DNA of 64,000 bases from Neisseriaceae bacterium TC5R-5 (GTDB lineage Bacteria > Pseudomonadota > Gammaproteobacteria > Burkholderiales > Chromobacteriaceae), in NCBI GenBank assembly GCA_020830965.2, contig JACCFC020000001.1, positions 65,500-129,499 on the forward strand, in the 5' to 3' direction. The translations under genes and the position numbers were made by a program. The notes beneath the pieces are model-generated. The model made no database searches. It was given only the letters and a program-made list of their open reading frames with translations, and was not told the DNA's origin. Below, in pieces: positions 63,434-64,000 of this stretch (position 1 is the stretch's first letter; each line of letters begins with the position of its first letter).

Positions 63434-64000
63434 CTAGGGTTGTTGCGCTAGAGCCTGTTGTAATTGTGCGACCAAGGGATGAGGTGACCAACTTAGTCTG
63501 TCCAGTTGGCGTAGTGGCCACAAGCCGATCAGACTGTTGGAAAAAAACACCGCCTGGGCGGTTAATAACTGGGCGGGGCGCAAACGGGCTGGCATGAAAG
63601 GCAGTCGTTGTATGGCGCAGTAAGTGCTGAGCCAGTCGCGCACCGCACCCTGCACGCCGCAGTATTCTAAAATGGGCGTCAGAATGATGTTGTCGCTGAG
63701 TATATACAGATTGCTCATCGTGCCTTCGACCAGATAGCCATCATTATCCAGCAACAGCCCTTCCTGAATGGTTGGATCATCCCACTCACTGCGCGCCAGC
63801 ACATTTTCCAGACGATTCAGATGCTTGATGCCCGCCAGCGCCGGTTGAATCGCTAAGCGAAGATCACACCAGCGGGCGCTAATACCCTGTTCGGCATAGT
63901 TGGCCGGGTAACCCTGCCAGTCACTCACCGTAACAATACGATGGCTCTCGGCGCTGGCCGGTATCGCATAGCCGCGCTGGCCTTCGCCGCGCGTCAGCGT
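63434..64000 (-). CDS. pabC: Aminodeoxychorismate lyase (5' end outside window)
   Basis: This is the C-terminal 188 residues of a class IV PLP aminotransferase-fold enzyme that splits 4-amino-4-deoxychorismate into p-aminobenzoate and pyruvate for folate. The frame is open to base 64000 and begins TLTRGEGQRGYAIP, matching the PabC region before the PLP site. The later EGLLLDNDGYLVEGTMSNLY contains the Glu and the TMSN phosphate-binding loop. The GTG at 63928 is internal. D-amino acid or branched-chain aminotransferases are the alternatives but fit less well. Confidence 0.9.
   Translation of the reverse strand, partial: TLTRGEGQRGYAIPASAESHRIVTVSDWQGYPANYAEQGISARWCDLRLAIQPALAGIKHLNRLENVLARSEWDDPTIQEGLLLDNDGYLVEGTMSNLYILSDNIILTPILEYCGVQGAVRDWLSTYCAIQRLPFMPARLRPAQLLTAQAVFFSNSLIGLWPLRQLDRLSWSPHPLVAQLQQALAQQP

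Overview
The window reads as ordinary chromosome of a Gram-negative betaproteobacterium, most likely a member of the Neisseriales. The evidence is the minC-minD-minE-oxyR order, the hisGDCBHAFIE-hinT-tatABC cluster, the aa3 oxidase cluster with small DUF2970 and DUF2909 partners, a phasin gene (polyhydroxyalkanoate storage), coq7 (ubiquinone) and a type A RNase P RNA. Genus cannot be fixed because there is no rRNA here. Roughly 90% of the window is coding. Most genes have recognisable families, good ribosome binding sites and conserved neighbours.

Layout. 1-1.96 kb: 3' end of pheT, ihfA, a MerR regulator and tRNA-Pro(GGG). 1.96-3.7 kb: an AT-rich accessory patch with a decayed minus-strand frame, a secreted HExxH protein and a palindromic dispersed repeat. 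3.7-9.0 kb: Kef-type antiporter, AraC regulator, a zinc-ribbon microprotein next to a duplicated SnoaL-like lipoprotein, and an exported pair including a DUF2145 protein. 9.2-14.1 kb: selD, trxB, an Smr protein, bcp and a PIN-PhoH gene. 14.1-19.8 kb: a structured intergenic region, two orphan periplasmic binding proteins, coq7, ppa, an unknown gene and the phasin gene with a promoter framed by two dyads. 20.2-22.9 kb: minCDE-oxyR. 23-28.7 kb: DUF4124, Nudix, metE/metR with a MetR box, a second repeat copy, and bioD.

28.9-37.3 kb is a complete cytochrome c oxidase locus: subunits II, I and III, Cox11, SURF1, heme A synthase, heme O synthase, a SCO protein and accessory small membrane proteins. 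37.4-47.2 kb runs from a YcgR-like PilZ protein straight into a full histidine operon, then hinT, tatABC and DUF2069. 47.4-55.3 kb: DUF5610, a histone-deacetylase-like enzyme, a MoxR-DUF58-TgpA module, and a LysR regulator divergent from an M20 amidohydrolase. 55.4-60.3 kb: rnpB, dusB-fis, purH and purD. 60.3-61 kb: a second small accessory patch with an orphan predicted RHH plus RAMA-like DNA-binding protein. 61.1-64 kb: DUF4936, a short-chain dehydrogenase, a DAACS symporter and a partial pabC.

I found no CRISPR array, prophage, complete insertion sequence, toxin-antitoxin pair or biosynthetic cluster, and nothing I can honestly call a new multi-gene system. The items most worth a second look are the RHH/RAMA-like orphan with a perfect palindrome at its promoter, the HExxH secreted protein in the patch beside tRNA-Pro, the two-dyad phasin promoter, the two unequal copies of a palindromic repeat, and the structured region after phoH.
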